From contig NC_084462.1 in assembly GCF_027409185.1 (NCBI RefSeq), forward strand, positions 185,446,071 to 185,510,070: a stretch of 64,000 nucleotides of DNA. Direction: 5' to 3'. How positions within the stretch are numbered: the stretch's first letter is position 1; each line of letters begins with the position of its first letter. Made by a program: the position numbers and the translations under genes. The stretch comes from Cynocephalus volans. Taxonomy: Eukaryota > Chordata > Mammalia > Dermoptera > Cynocephalidae. Below, one piece after another: positions 1-12,620 of the stretch. The notes beneath the pieces are model-generated. The model was given only the letters and a program-made list of their open reading frames with translations. It did no database searches and had not been told where the DNA came from.

Positions 1-641
1 TAGGCCTTCAAAACATTTCAGTGTCAGATGATTACAGCAGAGTTAAGTGATGAAAATGTTGTAGAGAGTTATTTAAATCTTTTCAAGGGTAGAAAAGGTG
101 GAGACTGCAGACAATCATAACTTGACAATCATAACCTAACAATCATGCACGGTGAGACACAGCACAAGTTGAAGTGGCTACAGGTACACTACATTGTACT
201 TTCTTTGGTAAAATACCTATTTATTTATTTTCCTGGTTTTTGCTTGTTTTTACTTGATTGTCTTCCCACTGTTGAATTGTAAGATTTCATATATTTTGAT
301 TATAAAATCTTCATCAAGTATATGATTGGTAAATATTTTTTTCATTCCATGGCTTTTTATTTTGTTTTGTGAATGTCATTTGAAAAAAACATATTTTTAT
401 ATTGATGAAGTGCTCCATACACTTATTTTATTAATTATGAATTTAGTTTTATATATAATCATTGGTCAACTTGATTTTCTGAATAACTTTTTTTATGGAT
501 TCTTTTTAAATTTTATAATTTAAAAACTTACATGGGGCTGTAAGATGCATTTAAATTTACTTATTAAACATGGTGTCAGATAAAGGTCTACATGCATTTC
601 CCATTACATGTAGATAATTGATTTTTCCAACAGCAATTGTT
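1..641. other. AT-rich intergenic sequence, no gene
   Basis: No coding, RNA or RSS signal is seen. The stretch near 290-520 loosely resembles very old antisense L1 sequence, but too weakly to call. Confidence 0.5.
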
Positions 642-657
642 GAAATATGCACATGTT

Positions 658-810
658 GGGCTGACCCTGTGGCACACTCAGGAGAGTGCGGCGCTGGGAG
701 CGTGGCTGCACTCCACCGCGAGTCCGGATCCTACATAGGGATGGCCAGTTCGCTCACTGGCTGAGCGCAGTGCGGCCGGTCACAAAAAAAGACAAAAAAA
801 AAAAAAAAAA
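658..810 (+). mobile_element. tRNA-Ile-like SINE (dermopteran t-SINE type)
   Basis: The body starts GGGCTGACCCTGTGGCACAC and contains the family core GGATCCTACATAGGGATGGCC, then a shortened second monomer and an A-rich tail. It is flanked by a perfect 16-bp target-site duplication, GAAATATGCACATGTT, at 642-657 and 811-826, which fixes both ends and shows L1-type retroposition. The two monomers resemble tRNA-Ile-derived units. Assignment to the colugo t-SINE family is from memory of that family's dimeric design. Confidence 0.85.
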
Positions 811-826
811 GAAATATGCACATGTT

Positions 827-1659
827 TCACATTTGCTTGGCATCTTTCTCAAATATACACTGACTTTTAATTAAAAATAAGATAAAAGAAAGCATAATTT
901 GAACAGGCTTTTATATTTACCCACTCTTTTTTAAAAAAATCACTTTCTACATTCTTTATTTCTTCTTCGGAATTTGAATTCCCACCTGGCTTCACTTGCC
1001 CTCAGCCTGAAGGGCGTCTTTTAGTACATGTGGGATATGTCTGATGGTAAAATCTCCCAATCTTCATTGTGTGTGAGAGTGTGAGTTTGAGTGTGTGTCT
1101 CTGTACAACATTGTTTTTGTTCAGTAGCAAGACACGGATTCTACCTGTTTATTCCAGGTCAATACCCAGATAATAGGGGTAACTTTTATATTTAGATATA
1201 TTTTGTATTTTTCATAAAGGTAAATAGAGTGATAATTTTTGTAAAACTGATGTATGGATTGTTTTACCCACATTCATGAAAGTTCAACTCACTGTCATCA
1301 GGATAAAGGACAAGAGAGAGGAGTAGTCTGTGTTAGAAGAAGCACATGTGCATCCAAACTTCAGGGCACACAGAAGCCAGTAATCATTCTAAAGTGGACA
1401 GAGACTCAGCACAGATCTCTTCTGTCTCTTCAGGATTGACTAAGGAGTTGTCCTCTGTGTCTTGGCTCTGGAGAAGATGAGATACATAAAAACAAAAGGT
1501 CAAAGCATTCCTGGGACAAATGGGGACTTGGATAGAGTGGAAATGTCACTACTCTCCAGGGAAGGTTCTCTCAGCCTCTCTCTGCACCTGTTCCTGAGCC
1601 CATTCAGTGTGTCTTGAAACCTCCCTGCAGCCGTGCAACTTCCTGAACTCTCCAGGGAA
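827..1659. other. Intergenic, between SINE and IGHV pseudogene
   Basis: Non-coding sequence with a short GT-rich run near 1070-1105. The last part is the 3' flank of the following V pseudogene. No other element is recognised. Confidence 0.5.
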
Positions 1660-1698
1660 GGTTTTGGCCACCTGCCCTTCGCTGTGGTTCCTGATGTT
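1660..1698 (-). promoter_or_regulatory. Degenerate 23-RSS of IGHV3-like pseudogene
   Basis: Read on the minus strand, the V end is followed by heptamer AACATCA (consensus CACAGTG), exactly 23 bp of spacer and nonamer GCCAAAACC. Spacing and nonamer survive. The heptamer has lost the first and other key bases, so recombination is unlikely. Confidence 0.7.
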
Positions 1699-2005
1699 TC
1701 TCTCACACAGTGATAAATGCCTGTGTCCTCAGCTGTCATATGACTCAGCTGCAAATACACTTGGCTCTTGAAGTTGTGTTTAGCAAGGGTATTATGAGGT
1801 ATGGAGGCTGGGCTGTGGTTAGTATTTCCATCATTGTGCATTTTTTCCCACATATTCCAGGTCTTTCCCACAGGCTTGAGGATCAAGAAAATATGGTAAT
1901 TGGAGAGAGGGAAGCCAGACAACATGCAGCTGATGGAGATTCTCTAGGAGTACTTCTGCATCCCTGGGCTGGAATCTAGCAGGTGCACCTGGGACCTCAC
2001 ACCTG
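1699..2005 (-). pseudogene. IGHV: IGHV pseudogene, IGHV3-like (clan III)
   Basis: The minus strand encodes a recognisable framework 3 ending in SHMTAEDTGIYHCVRE, with the usual Tyr-X-Cys end and Cys104, followed by a 23-RSS. Upstream, an acceptor-like AG and a GTGTGAGGTC start resemble the V-exon entry of clan III genes. Framework 1 is scrambled by frameshifts and stops, so framework 1/2 pieces lie in a different frame from framework 3, and the conserved Trp of framework 2 is not cleanly readable. No leader exon was found upstream. It lies in the same orientation as all other V segments here. Subgroup is uncertain because framework 1 is poor. Confidence 0.75.
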
Positions 2006-2789
2006 GAATTAGAGTTACAATTAGCTAACTGCAAACACATGAGAGAGAAGCAGTTCCTGAATTTGAAGGTGCTCACAGGGCGGTATTACCACAAAGTCAA
2101 GAAGGGTCCAAAAGGGCTCCATCCCAACAGACAGCCTAGGCAATCTGGGAAGGAGACTGAGCAGGGCATCCTGGACCTGGACCATGCTAGGAGCCTTGTT
2201 GGCTACTTACATCTAGGCTGATTTACATGGGGTGGTCTTCAGGTAGCAAAATGGGAGGGATCATGAAACCAAGTACTAATTCCCAGTATCATCAGAGAAT
2301 GTTTCTGCCCTGGGCCTCATGTCAGCATTTTTCAAAACATCTCTGTGTTCCTGTCTGGGTGGCCCAGTCCTCTCCTGTTGTCTTCCTTTGAAACTCACAC
2401 TGTTGGTTAAAGAGGAAGGAGGAAAGGAGCAAGAATTCTGAGCATCCACACCTCTGGGGGACTTGCTTTCTGCACCTGCCTGCATGTGTGGGTGTTATCC
2501 AGCCATTTATAATAATAACCATGTAAGTGTTCCTACCACTTTTTGCCTCTAGCATATTGTTCCAGGTAAGCAGTTTTCATGTATGGTCCTGGATTCAGCT
2601 GTGTCTCCAGTTTTCAGTGTGGTCATTTCCCCTACCATATCAGTATTATGATGTGTCCACAGACAATGATGACATGGATTATGGCCAAAATAAAACTACA
2701 CAAAGACTAAACTATCACATCTGCCTGGAACCAAAATAAAACACCCTACCACCTCTCAGCATAAAACACATCTACAGGAGAGAGTCTCT
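2006..2789. other. Intergenic, 5' side of IGHV pseudogene
   Basis: No leader exon, octamer or other gene is recognised. Several short open frames on both strands look like chance. Confidence 0.5.
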
Positions 2790-4211
2790 CTCCTCACAAG
2801 CCACTCCAGACTATTAGAAGAAGGAACTTCTCAACTAAATGTCCAGAAATCAGTGAAGGGATACAAGAAATATGGGGAAAAATGAAACCCTCAAATAAAT
2901 AATTCTCTAGTACGCAATCCCAAACAACAAAAAAAACCTCTGAAATGACTGAAAATGTATTCCAAATACAGCCTTATGGAAACTCAATGAGATACACGAA
3001 ACCTCAAACAGAGACATAACAAAATGAGAAAAACAAACTGGGATGTGAAGGACAAACTTTATAATCAGAGAGATACTTTAAAATAGAATGTAGTAGAACT
3101 GCTGAAACTGAACAATTCATTAAACAAAGGAAAAAATATAACCAAAAGCTTAAGCAACAATCTAGGGAGGGCAAAAGAAATAATTTCTCATATCAAAGGA
3201 AGGCTTTTTGAAATAACCCAATTAGACAAAAAGAAAGAAAGAAAGGATGAAAGAAAGAAAGTTTAATTTGAAAAAAAAGAAGAAAAGCTACAAGAGTTGT
3301 CACACCACCTTAATCATATAAAAATTTGTATTATGGGTGATCTGAAAGGGGAAGAGGAAAGAAAGGGCATTGAAAACATATTCAATTAAATAATAGTGGA
3401 TTTTTCTCCCTTGTATTAAGAGAGAGATGGACTTCCAGATCCAACAGATTCAAAGATCTTCAATTAGATTCAACCCCAAAAGGTCCTGTCCAAGACACGT
3501 TTTATTCAAACTGTGAAAAGTCAAAGACAAAGAGAGAATCCTTAAAACAACCTGACAAAAGATCAAGTCAGCTATAAAGGTGTCCTCATCAGACTAACAG
3601 AGGATTTATGAGGAGAAACCTTACCGTCCAAGAGAAAATTGGATGACATATTCGACATAATTAGATAAAAAACAAAAATTGCCAGCCAAAAATATTATTC
3701 CTGGCAAGGGTGTAATTGAGAAAGTAAGGAGAAATAGTGGATTTCTCTGTCAAATAAAAATTGCCTGAGTTCAACACTATAAAGCCAGCACTACAAGAAA
3801 TCCATAAGGGAGTCCTGCATCTGGAATCCAAAAATGATAATCAACACCAAGAAAACACAAGAAATAACAAAACACCCTGGTAGAGCAGACATGCAAACAA
3901 GTTAGAGGAAGAAACTATATCTGACCACTACAAATAAAAAAAAAATGCACAGAAGACAAACAAAAGGTAAAGAAATGAACAAAAGATATTCATATTGATT
4001 TTTTAAAAATCATACAAAATCAATAAAATGCAGAGTAAGAAAATACCATTCAATAACATCCCTAAATGTAAATGGGTTGAATTCCACTCAACAGATTAGA
4101 AGAATGAATTTAAAAACTAGACCCAACTATATGATGACTAGAAGAAATTCACCACACATCTAAACACACAGACAGATTAATAGTGAAGTAACGGAAAAAG
4201 ATATTCCATGC
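2790..4211 (+). mobile_element. Old L1, part 1 (ORF1 to early ORF2)
   Basis: Degenerate plus-strand L1 sequence running from the ORF1 coiled-coil region to the endonuclease region of ORF2. It stops at the sequence CCATGC, where a solo LTR interrupts it. The element resumes at 5053, 12924 and 16068. All frames are heavily broken. Confidence 0.8.
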
Positions 4212-5052
4212 TGCTGGAGACCAGCTCCACAGGATTCATTGGACCTGAACAGGTGGTGTGCTGTGGGTGAGGAAAAAAGAGAAAGGCGGACCACGAATGT
4301 CTAGTGCAAGTGTGGACAACAACCACATGAATCTTGCTTTATTTATATTTAGTTTAATTTTTTCTTGATGATTTATCTTTTAATCAAAGCATTTTATTTT
4401 GTTTCTATTGAAAAGGAAATGTCAAAATGTTCCAAAGCACTCACGCTGTGACAAAAGCACCTACCTTATGCATCAATAGTTCACCCCAAAGCCTGTGGCT
4501 TGTGGCCAGGAAACTATACAATAGCAGCATGCTTGGCTTTAAAACATCAGACTTTTGGTCCGAATCATAAACCTTACCCTTCTTAGCTTACAATTGAACC
4601 CCTTTTTATTCTTACTTATACTTACTACACTTAATTTTAATAACATTGATTAGTTACAATTAACAATTTAATATTGCTTATACTCTATATTGATCATTTT
4701 AACTTATGATCAAAATCACAATGTTAATACCTTTTATTTCCCCCCGATAGACTCTGGGAACAGCACAGGGGACAAAGTGAAAAGTTAAGTGATCCTACTC
4801 AAACTAACAAAAACACACTTTATCATTCTTATTATTACTAGGGAAACAACATGTTCTTGGTAAATCAAGTGAAACTGTGGGAATGGATAAAAACAAGGAA
4901 ATTTGTAACTGGTTATGATCAATTAGTTGTAAACAAACAGGAAAATCCACGGAGCCATGTCAAACATACGGGACCCCCTGCAGCCTAGCTGAACAAGGGG
5001 TATTGCTCCTCAGGCTCCCATGCCGTTCCCTATAACAGGATGTCTCATGGCA
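4212..5052 (-). mobile_element. Solo retroviral LTR, probably class II, minus strand
   Basis: An 841-bp block begins TG and ends CA and is flanked by a 6-bp duplication, CCATGC (4206-4211 and 5053-5058), inside otherwise continuous L1 sequence. On the minus strand AATAAA occurs at 4343-4338, about 126 nt before the element end, as expected for an R-U5 boundary. This is what recombination between two proviral LTRs leaves. A 6-bp duplication is typical of betaretrovirus-like elements. The family is not identified. Confidence 0.75.
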
Positions 5053-5727
5053 CCATGCAAATAGAAACCCCAAAAAAGCAAAAGTACTATTCTTATATTG
5101 GTTAAAATATATGTTAAACAAAAAAAACTATCAAAAAAAAAAAAAAGACAAAGAGGCTATTATATCATAAAAAAGTGATGTGTACAGCAAGAGGATATAA
5201 CCATAATAAGTATACATGCCAAACATCAGAGAACCCAGATATAAAAAAGCAAATGCTATAAAACCTAAAGAGAGATATAGACTAGAAACAATAAAAATTG
5301 AAGATATAAACACACCTCTCTTAATGTTGTGCAGACCATCAAGGCAACAAACCAGTACAGACATGCAGGATTGGATTAACCTACACTTTAGACCAATTGG
5401 GCTTTGCAGAAATCTGCAGAACATTTCATCCAACAACAGAATATGCATACTTCTCATTAGCCCATGGAACTTTCACCAAGACAGAATACATGTTAGGTTG
5501 CAAATCAAGTCTCACTAAATTAAAAAAAATAATAATGAAATTATATCATGTGTTGTGCTTTCAGACCAAAACATTAAAATTAGAAATCAACAACAAGCGA
5601 AACTTTGGAATCCATACAAAAGCATGGGAGTTAAACAACATGCTTTTGAACAAGCCAGGAGTTGAAGAACACATTAAAAAGGAAAACAACAAATTTCTTA
5701 AAACTAATGAAATTAGAAACACATTAT
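5053..5727 (+). mobile_element. Old L1, part 2 (endonuclease region)
   Basis: Continues the L1 broken at 4211. It contains the degenerate equivalent of the endonuclease segment around 5390-5480, comparable with 9410-9500 of the younger L1. It ends in the target-site duplication of the full-length L1 (5715-5727). Confidence 0.8.
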
Positions 5728-7703
5728 GGAGACACTGCCGCCCATGCAGAAGAACGAGGCTGAGGTGAGAAACGAGGTAGGAGAGTCTCTCCAGAGGCTG
5801 TTGCGGTCCTGGAGACCCACTGCTCCCAAGTTCCAGCATCAGAAAAGAAGAGAAACTTGTGCCCACAACGCCCACATCAGCATACCACATCCACTCAAAG
5901 GAGGCTTCTCAATCCCAAAAATTCAGCCAGGGTTTTTAGCTGCTGCTGAAGGAAAAGGCAGAAGAGGGGAAGACTTTTTCCAAAAGAAATGTATTTAGAT
6001 CAGTGAAATTATTTAAATGATGGGATCCTAAGATGGTGGTGGCTGCGGCGGTTGGCGCAGAGTAGCTGAAGTGGAAACGGCGGCCACCGGGCCTTAGGCA
6101 GCTGGGAAACTTGTGGACCTTCCTCTTGCCATTTCTTAAGGGAGGACCACTGCTGGTGGCCAGTCGCAGGGGCTGACCGCCACTTTGCCCTTGGCAGGAG
6201 AGGCTGCCGCGTTTACAGGCAACAGCTTTGAAGTGTGGAGCAGGAAAAGAACTGTTTCTTAGCTGCAAAAGTGAGTCTCTAAACAGTGAACATGGCACCA
6301 GGCTGCTGTTGATGCTACCAGGATCCTGGAGGCCGGGGCCATGCTGAAGGCAGCCAGCTGCCCTATTCAGGATTCGAGGTTTCAGGCCGGCATAAAAGAA
6401 GATTCCTGGGAGTGCCCGAGCCACTCTGCAGGACCAAGTGAGCAGCCTGAGGTGGAGGCAGCAGAGAACGGGGACGGTGAATACTCAGAGGCAGAGAGGG
6501 AGCCGCCCGACCCGGCAGAGCAATGTGAGTGACCCCCAGCCTGGCCCTGCTCAGGGGGCGGACTCCCACCCAGCTTCTGCCTGCCCCATGGGGTCACTCA
6601 CTGGCTCTGGGGCTGCCTCCATTTTCTCAGGTGGTGGCAGCTCCGGCCCAGCTAGGCCAAGCCTGTCCTCCTCAAACGGCTCGACTCCCCAGTGAGCCTT
6701 CCCACTAGCTTGCCCCCGTGCATGGCTTCCCGGGGCCTGTGGGCCCGGCCTCCCCTCCAACTTCCTCCACAGTTTTCTGGTGGGACTGGTGGTGTGGGGC
6801 ATCCCCAGCCAGTGTCGGGAGGGCAAGGAAGTATGGGCTGGGCTGACTGTCACTCCACCACTCCCTGGGCTCTGGCCCACAGTAAACTTCCTGTCACCAG
6901 GAGGCAGATACCATCTCTGTGGCCATCAGTTCGGAAAAATGCCTAACCAATTTCTGGTTAGGAATAGTGTGATCGGAGAGGTCCTGAGCTCGCTTGAACC
7001 TGCCGGAGTGTTGACTGCGGGCAGGCAATGGACTTGGTCCATGCCAGGGGGATTCAAAGGTGAACCGTGTGCTGTGGGCTCCTCCCCCGAGGAGCTCATG
7101 CTCTGGTGAGGGAGATAAGACAAGTACACAAATAACTGTGATACCAGGAGGAAGGTGATAAGTCCCGAGAAAGATCTACACAGTGCTACAAAGGCACCCA
7201 GAGCGACAGGTCGTCTGCACCAAGCAGAAACCTGGTATACTTCCTGGGTGAGGTGGTGCCAAGCAGGGTCTTGAAGGCCCAGCTGATAGACGAGGTTTGC
7301 AGAAGACACGTCCCAGCCCAGCCCAGTGTGCACAAAGTGGGGAGATGTGTGGCTAGGGAAGAGGAGACTCGAGAGAAACCACACACCCTGTGGGTGCACC
7401 ACTGCACGATCCAACAGCCCGGGCCAGAGCACACGGAACAGGGAGAAGTCTTGAACGGGAAGTGGAAGCTCAGCAGAGACAACAAACCCTGTGGTATGGC
7501 CCTGTGATCCAGCAGCCCAGCAGAGTCCAAGCTGACCAGAGAGGTGGCTCCCTGGAGAGGCCCAAGACCCGAGGCAACCACACACACAAGGCACTAGAGG
7601 ACAACTGAGCAGTCATGGAGGTAGCCATACCAAATTGGCAACCACAGCAACATCTTAGTTAGTCATTAGTCTCAAATCGGTGGACTGTGAAACCCCTGCC
7701 ACA
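5728..7703 (+). promoter_or_regulatory. L1 5' UTR / internal promoter
   Basis: About 2 kb of GC-rich, CpG-containing sequence between the insertion boundary and ORF1. A motif AAGATGGTGGTGGCTGCGGC at about 6032 resembles the YY1-type site found in L1 promoters. The several long open frames on both strands here are by-products of GC-rich sequence. Confidence 0.65.
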
Positions 7704-8713
7704 ATGAATAAACACCAAAAAAAAAAGATACCAGAAATACAAAAAATCGAGAAATTACACCACCAAAAGTTAATAAATCTCAAACTCTAGATCCTATAGA
7801 ACAAGAAGCCCTTGAAATGACTGACAAGGAATTTCAGGTGATAAATCTAAGGAAACTGAATGAGATGCAAGAAAACTCAGCTAGACATCATGATGAAACG
7901 AGGAAAAGTATACAGGAACTGAAAGAGGAAATGTACAAGGAAATCAATGTCCTGAAAAAAAATGTAGAAGAACTTGCTGAACTGAAGAAGTTATTCAGCG
8001 AAATAAAAAACACAATGGAGAGTTTAACCAGCAGGCTTGTTGAAGTTGAAGAGAGAACCTCTGAACTTGAAGATGGGCTGTTTGAAATAACACAAGCAGA
8101 CAAAAAAAAAAAAAAAAGAAAGAAAGAAAAAGAAAAAGAAAAAAGAATCAAAGACATTGAAGGAAATCTGAGAGAGATATCAGACAACCTTAAGCACTCA
8201 AATATCCGAGTCATGAGTATCCCAGAAGGGGAGGAAAATGGAGATTGCATTGAAAACATATTAAACAAAATAGTGACAGAAAACTTCCCAGGTATAGGAA
8301 AAATCACAGATCTTCAGATCCAGGAAGCTCAATGATCTCCAAACGTATTCAACCCAAAAAGGCCCTCTCCAAGACATGTTATAGTCAAAATGGCAAAACT
8401 CAGAGACAAAGAGAGAATCTTAAAAGCTGCAAGAGAGAAGCATCAAATCACATATAAAGGAGCCCCAATCAGGCTAACATCAGACTTCTCATCACAAACC
8501 CTAAAAGCTAGAAAGGAATGGGATGATATATTCAAAATACTAAAAGAAAGAGATTGTCAGCCAAGAATACTCTACCCTGCAAGGCTATCCTTCCGAAATG
8601 AAGGACAAATAGTATATTTCTCAGAGAAACAAAAACTGCGGGAGTGCACTACCACACGACCACCCTCACAAGAAATCCTCAAGGGAGTACTGGGTTTGGT
8701 TCCTGAAAAATAA
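7704..8713 (+). pseudogene. L1 ORF1 (RNA-binding chaperone), disrupted
   Basis: ORF1p is the trimeric coiled-coil RNA chaperone of L1 particles. The probable start is ATG 7704. A run of ten A at 7717-7726 is one base off frame, so the N-terminus is disconnected from the long frame that is open upstream of and through 7817. From there a heptad-rich coiled coil runs to about 8290, including a lysine/glutamate stretch at about 8100-8150 encoded by an AAAG/AAAAAG expansion. An in-frame TGA interrupts at 8333-8335, and the same frame then continues to 8713 through the RRM and C-terminal region. One nonsense mutation and one homopolymer slip are the only lesions seen. Confidence 0.85.
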
Positions 8714-8896
8714 CTACCACTGCCATAAAAACCCAAGAAAAATCAAAACCCACTAGTAGAATAAAAATGGCTTTCAAGAAGAGAAAACAAACATAAATGC
8801 TATCTACAACCTAAGGAACCAACAAACACAGAAACAAAACAGTAAATCAGAGAGCAAGGAACAAAAGACACCTAAGAAAAACAAAGAACCAATAAA

Positions 8897-11800
8897 ATGC
8901 TAGGAATAAATCAACACCTTTCAATAACAACTCATAATGTAAAAGGCTTACATTCCCCAACCAAAAGACACAGACTGGCTCACTTGATTAAAAAGAAGGA
9001 ACCAACTATATGCTGCCTACAAGAGACCCACCTCACCCATAAAGATTCACACAGACTAAGAGTGAAAGGATGGAAAAAGATTTATCATGCCAACAGAAAA
9101 GAAAAACGAGCTGGAGTAGCTATTCTTATATCTGACAAAATAGACTTTAAACTAAAAACCATAAAAAGAAACAATGAGGGACACCACTTAACGATAAAAG
9201 GACTGATGCATCAAGAAGACATAACAATTATGAATATGTATGCCCTCTATGTTGGAGCAGCCAGATTTATATAACAAACTCTATTAGACCTAAAGAAGGA
9301 AATAGACACTAATACCATAATAGCAGGGGACCTGAACACCCCACTGTCAATATTAGACAGATCATCTAGGCAAAAAATCAGTAGAGAAACACAAGTTCTA
9401 AACAACACTGTAGACCAATTGGAATTGGCAGATATTTAGAGAACATTCCATCCAACAACCTCAGAATATTCATTCTTCTCATCAGCACACGGATCATTCT
9501 CCAGGATAGATCACATATTAGGTCACAAATCAAGTCTCAATAAATTCAAAAAAATTGGAATTATCCCATGTATTTTCTCAGACCACAATGGATTAAAACT
9601 AGAAATTAGTAACAAACGAAACTCAGGAAACTATACAAACACATGGAAATTAAACAGCATTCTACTTAGTGACATATGGGTCCAAGAAGAAATCAAGCAG
9701 GAAATCAAAAAATTTATTGAAACTAATGAAAACAATGATACATCATAGCAAAACCTGTGGGATACTGCAAAAGCAGTATTAAGGGGGAAAGTTATCACAT
9801 TAAACACTCACTTCAGAAGAATGGAAAGATGGCAAGTGAACAACCTAACACTTCACCTTAAAGAACTAGAAAAACAAGAACAATCCAAACCTAAAGTTAG
9901 CAGGCGGAAAGAAATCATTAAGATCAGAGCAGAACTGAATGAAATTGAAAACCAAAAAACAATTCAAAAGATCAACGAATCAAAAAGTTGGTTTTTTGAA
10001 AAGATAAATAAAATTGACAAACCATTAGCATGGCTAACAAAAAAAAGAAGAGAGAAGACTCAAATAACAAAAATTAGAAATGAAAAAGGTGATATTACAA
10101 CTGATTCATCTGAAATACAAGGAATCATTCGAGACTACTATAAACAACTATACGCCAACAAATTTGAAAATCTGGAGGAAATGGATAAATTTCTGGACAC
10201 ACACAAGCTCCCAAAACTGAACCGTGAAGACGTAGAAAATTTGAACAGACCAATAACAATAAAGGAGATTGAAGCTGTTATCAGTAGGCTCCCAACAAAG
10301 AAAAGCCCAGGACCAGATGGATTCACAGCAGAATTTTACCAAACATTCAAAGAGGAATTGACACCGATTCTTTACAAACTATTCCAAAAGATTAAAACAG
10401 ACGCGAATCTCCCAAACTCATTCTATGAAGCAAACATCATCCTGATAACAAATCCAGGTAAAGATATAACCAAAAAAGAAAACTACAGGCCAATATCCTT
10501 GATGAATATAGATGCAAAAATCCTCACTAAAATACTAGCAAACAGAATACAGCAACACATACGTAAAATTATTCACCACGATCAAGTGGGATTCATCCCA
10601 GGGATGCAAGGTTGGTTCAACATACGCAAATCAATAAATGTGATACACCATATTAATAAACTCAAACACAAGTACCATATGATCATCTCTATAGATGCTG
10701 AAAAAGCATTTGATAAAGTTCAGCACTCATTCATGACAAAGACCCTCTATAAGTTAGGTATAGAGGGAAAGTATCTCAACATAATTAAAGCCATATATGC
10801 CAAACCCACTTCCAATATCATCCTGAATAGGGAAAAGCTGAAATCTTTTCCTTTAAGAACAGGAACTAGACAAGGATGCCCACTCTCACCACTCCTATTC
10901 AACATAGTGTTGGAAGTACTAGCCAGGGCAATCAGAGAAGAGAAGGAAATAAAGGGCATCCAGATTGGAAAAGATGAAGTCAAACTGTCCCTGTTTGCAG
11001 ATGACATGATCCTATATATCGAACAGCCTAAAACCTCTACAAAATAACTCTTGGAATTGATAAATGATTTCAGCACAGTAGCAGGATACAAAATCAACAT
11101 AAAAAAATCAGTAGCATTTCTTTTCTCCAATAGTGAACATGCAGAACGAGAAATCAAGAAAGCCTGCCCATTTGCTATAGCCACCAAAAAAATAAAATAC
11201 TTAGCAATTGAGTTAACCAAGGATGTGAAACATCTCTATAATGAGAACTACAAACCACTGCTGAGAGAAATTAGAGAGGATACAAGAAGATGGAACGATA
11301 TCCCATGCTCTTGGATTGGAAGAATCAACACAGTGAAAATGTCCATACTACACAAAGTGATATACAAATTCAATGCAATCCCCATCAAAATTCCAAGGAC
11401 ATTTTTATCAGAAATGGAAAGAACTATCCAGACGTTTATATGGAATAATAAATGACCACACGTAGCCAAAGCAATGCTGAGCAAAAATAATAAAGCTGGA
11501 GGCATAATACTACCCAACTTAAGCTATACTACAAAGCTATAATAACCAAAACAGTATGGTACTGGCATAAAAACAGACACACTGACCAATGGAACAGAAT
11601 AGAGGATCCAGAAATCAACCCACACACTTACTGCCATCTGACCTATGACAAAGGCACCAAGCCTATTCACTGGGGAAGGGACTGCCTCTTCAGCAAATGG
11701 TGCTGGGAGAACTGGATATCCATATGCAGGAGAATGAAACTAGATCCATACCTCTTACTGTATACTAAAATCAACTCAAAATGGATTAACGATTTAAATT

Positions 11801-12620
11801 TACACTCTGAAACAATAAAACTTCTTAAGGAAAACATAGGAGAGACACTTCAGGAAATAGGACTGGACACAGACTTAATGAATACGACCCCAAAAGCACG
11901 GGTAACCAAAGGAAAAATAAACAAATGGGATTATATCAAACTAAAAAGCTTCTGCACAGCAAAAGAAACAAATAACAGAGTTAAAAGACAACCAACAGAG
12001 TGGGAGAAAATATTTGCAAAATATACAACTGACAAAGTGTTAATATCCAGTATATATAAGGAACTCGAACAACTTTACAAGAAGAAAACAAGAAATCCAA
12101 TTTAAAAATGGGCAAAAGAGCTAAGTAGGCATTTCTCTAAGGAAGATATACAAATGGCCAACAGACATATGACAAGATGCTCAACATCACTCAGCATCCG
12201 GGAAATGCAAATCAAAACCATACTGAGATACCATCTAACCCCAGTTAGGATGGCTTAAATCCAAAAGACCCTTAACGATAAACGCTGGTGAGGTTGCTGA
12301 GAAAAAGGAACTCTCATACATTCTTGGTGGGACTGCAAAATGGTGCAGCCTCTATGGAAAATGGTATGGAGGTTCCTCAAACAATTGCAGATAGATCTAC
12401 CATACGACCCAACTATCCCACTGCTGGGAATATACCCAGAGGAATGGAAATCATCAAGTCGAAGGTATACCTGTTCCCCAATGTTCATCGCAGCACTCTT
12501 TACAATAGCCAAGAGTTGGAACCATCATCACATGAGTGGATACGGAAAATGTGGTACATCTACACAATGGAATACTTCTCAGCTATAAAAACGAATGAAA
12601 TACTGCCTTTTGCAACATGA
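8897..12620 (+). pseudogene. L1 ORF2 (endonuclease-reverse transcriptase), disrupted
   Basis: ORF2p carries out target-primed reverse transcription. The N-terminal APE-type endonuclease starts at 8897, with QETHLTHKDS and later [11 protein letters not shown]. The reverse transcriptase follows, with [20 protein letters not shown] and the catalytic FADD box near 10,997. The C-terminal cysteine-rich region is near 12,280-12,400. In-frame stops lie at 9272, 9437, 9746, 11045 and 11453. A one-base shift falls between 11,456 and 11,734, after which the frame changes and more stops follow. Stops are point changes in an otherwise well-kept frame, so decay is recent. It cannot make a complete protein. 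Confidence 0.88.

Noticed and set aside
6926-7594. 222-codon open frame on the minus strand, and overlapping frames at 5936-6880
   Set aside because: They lie in the GC-rich L1 5' UTR, overlap each other on both strands and show no domain.
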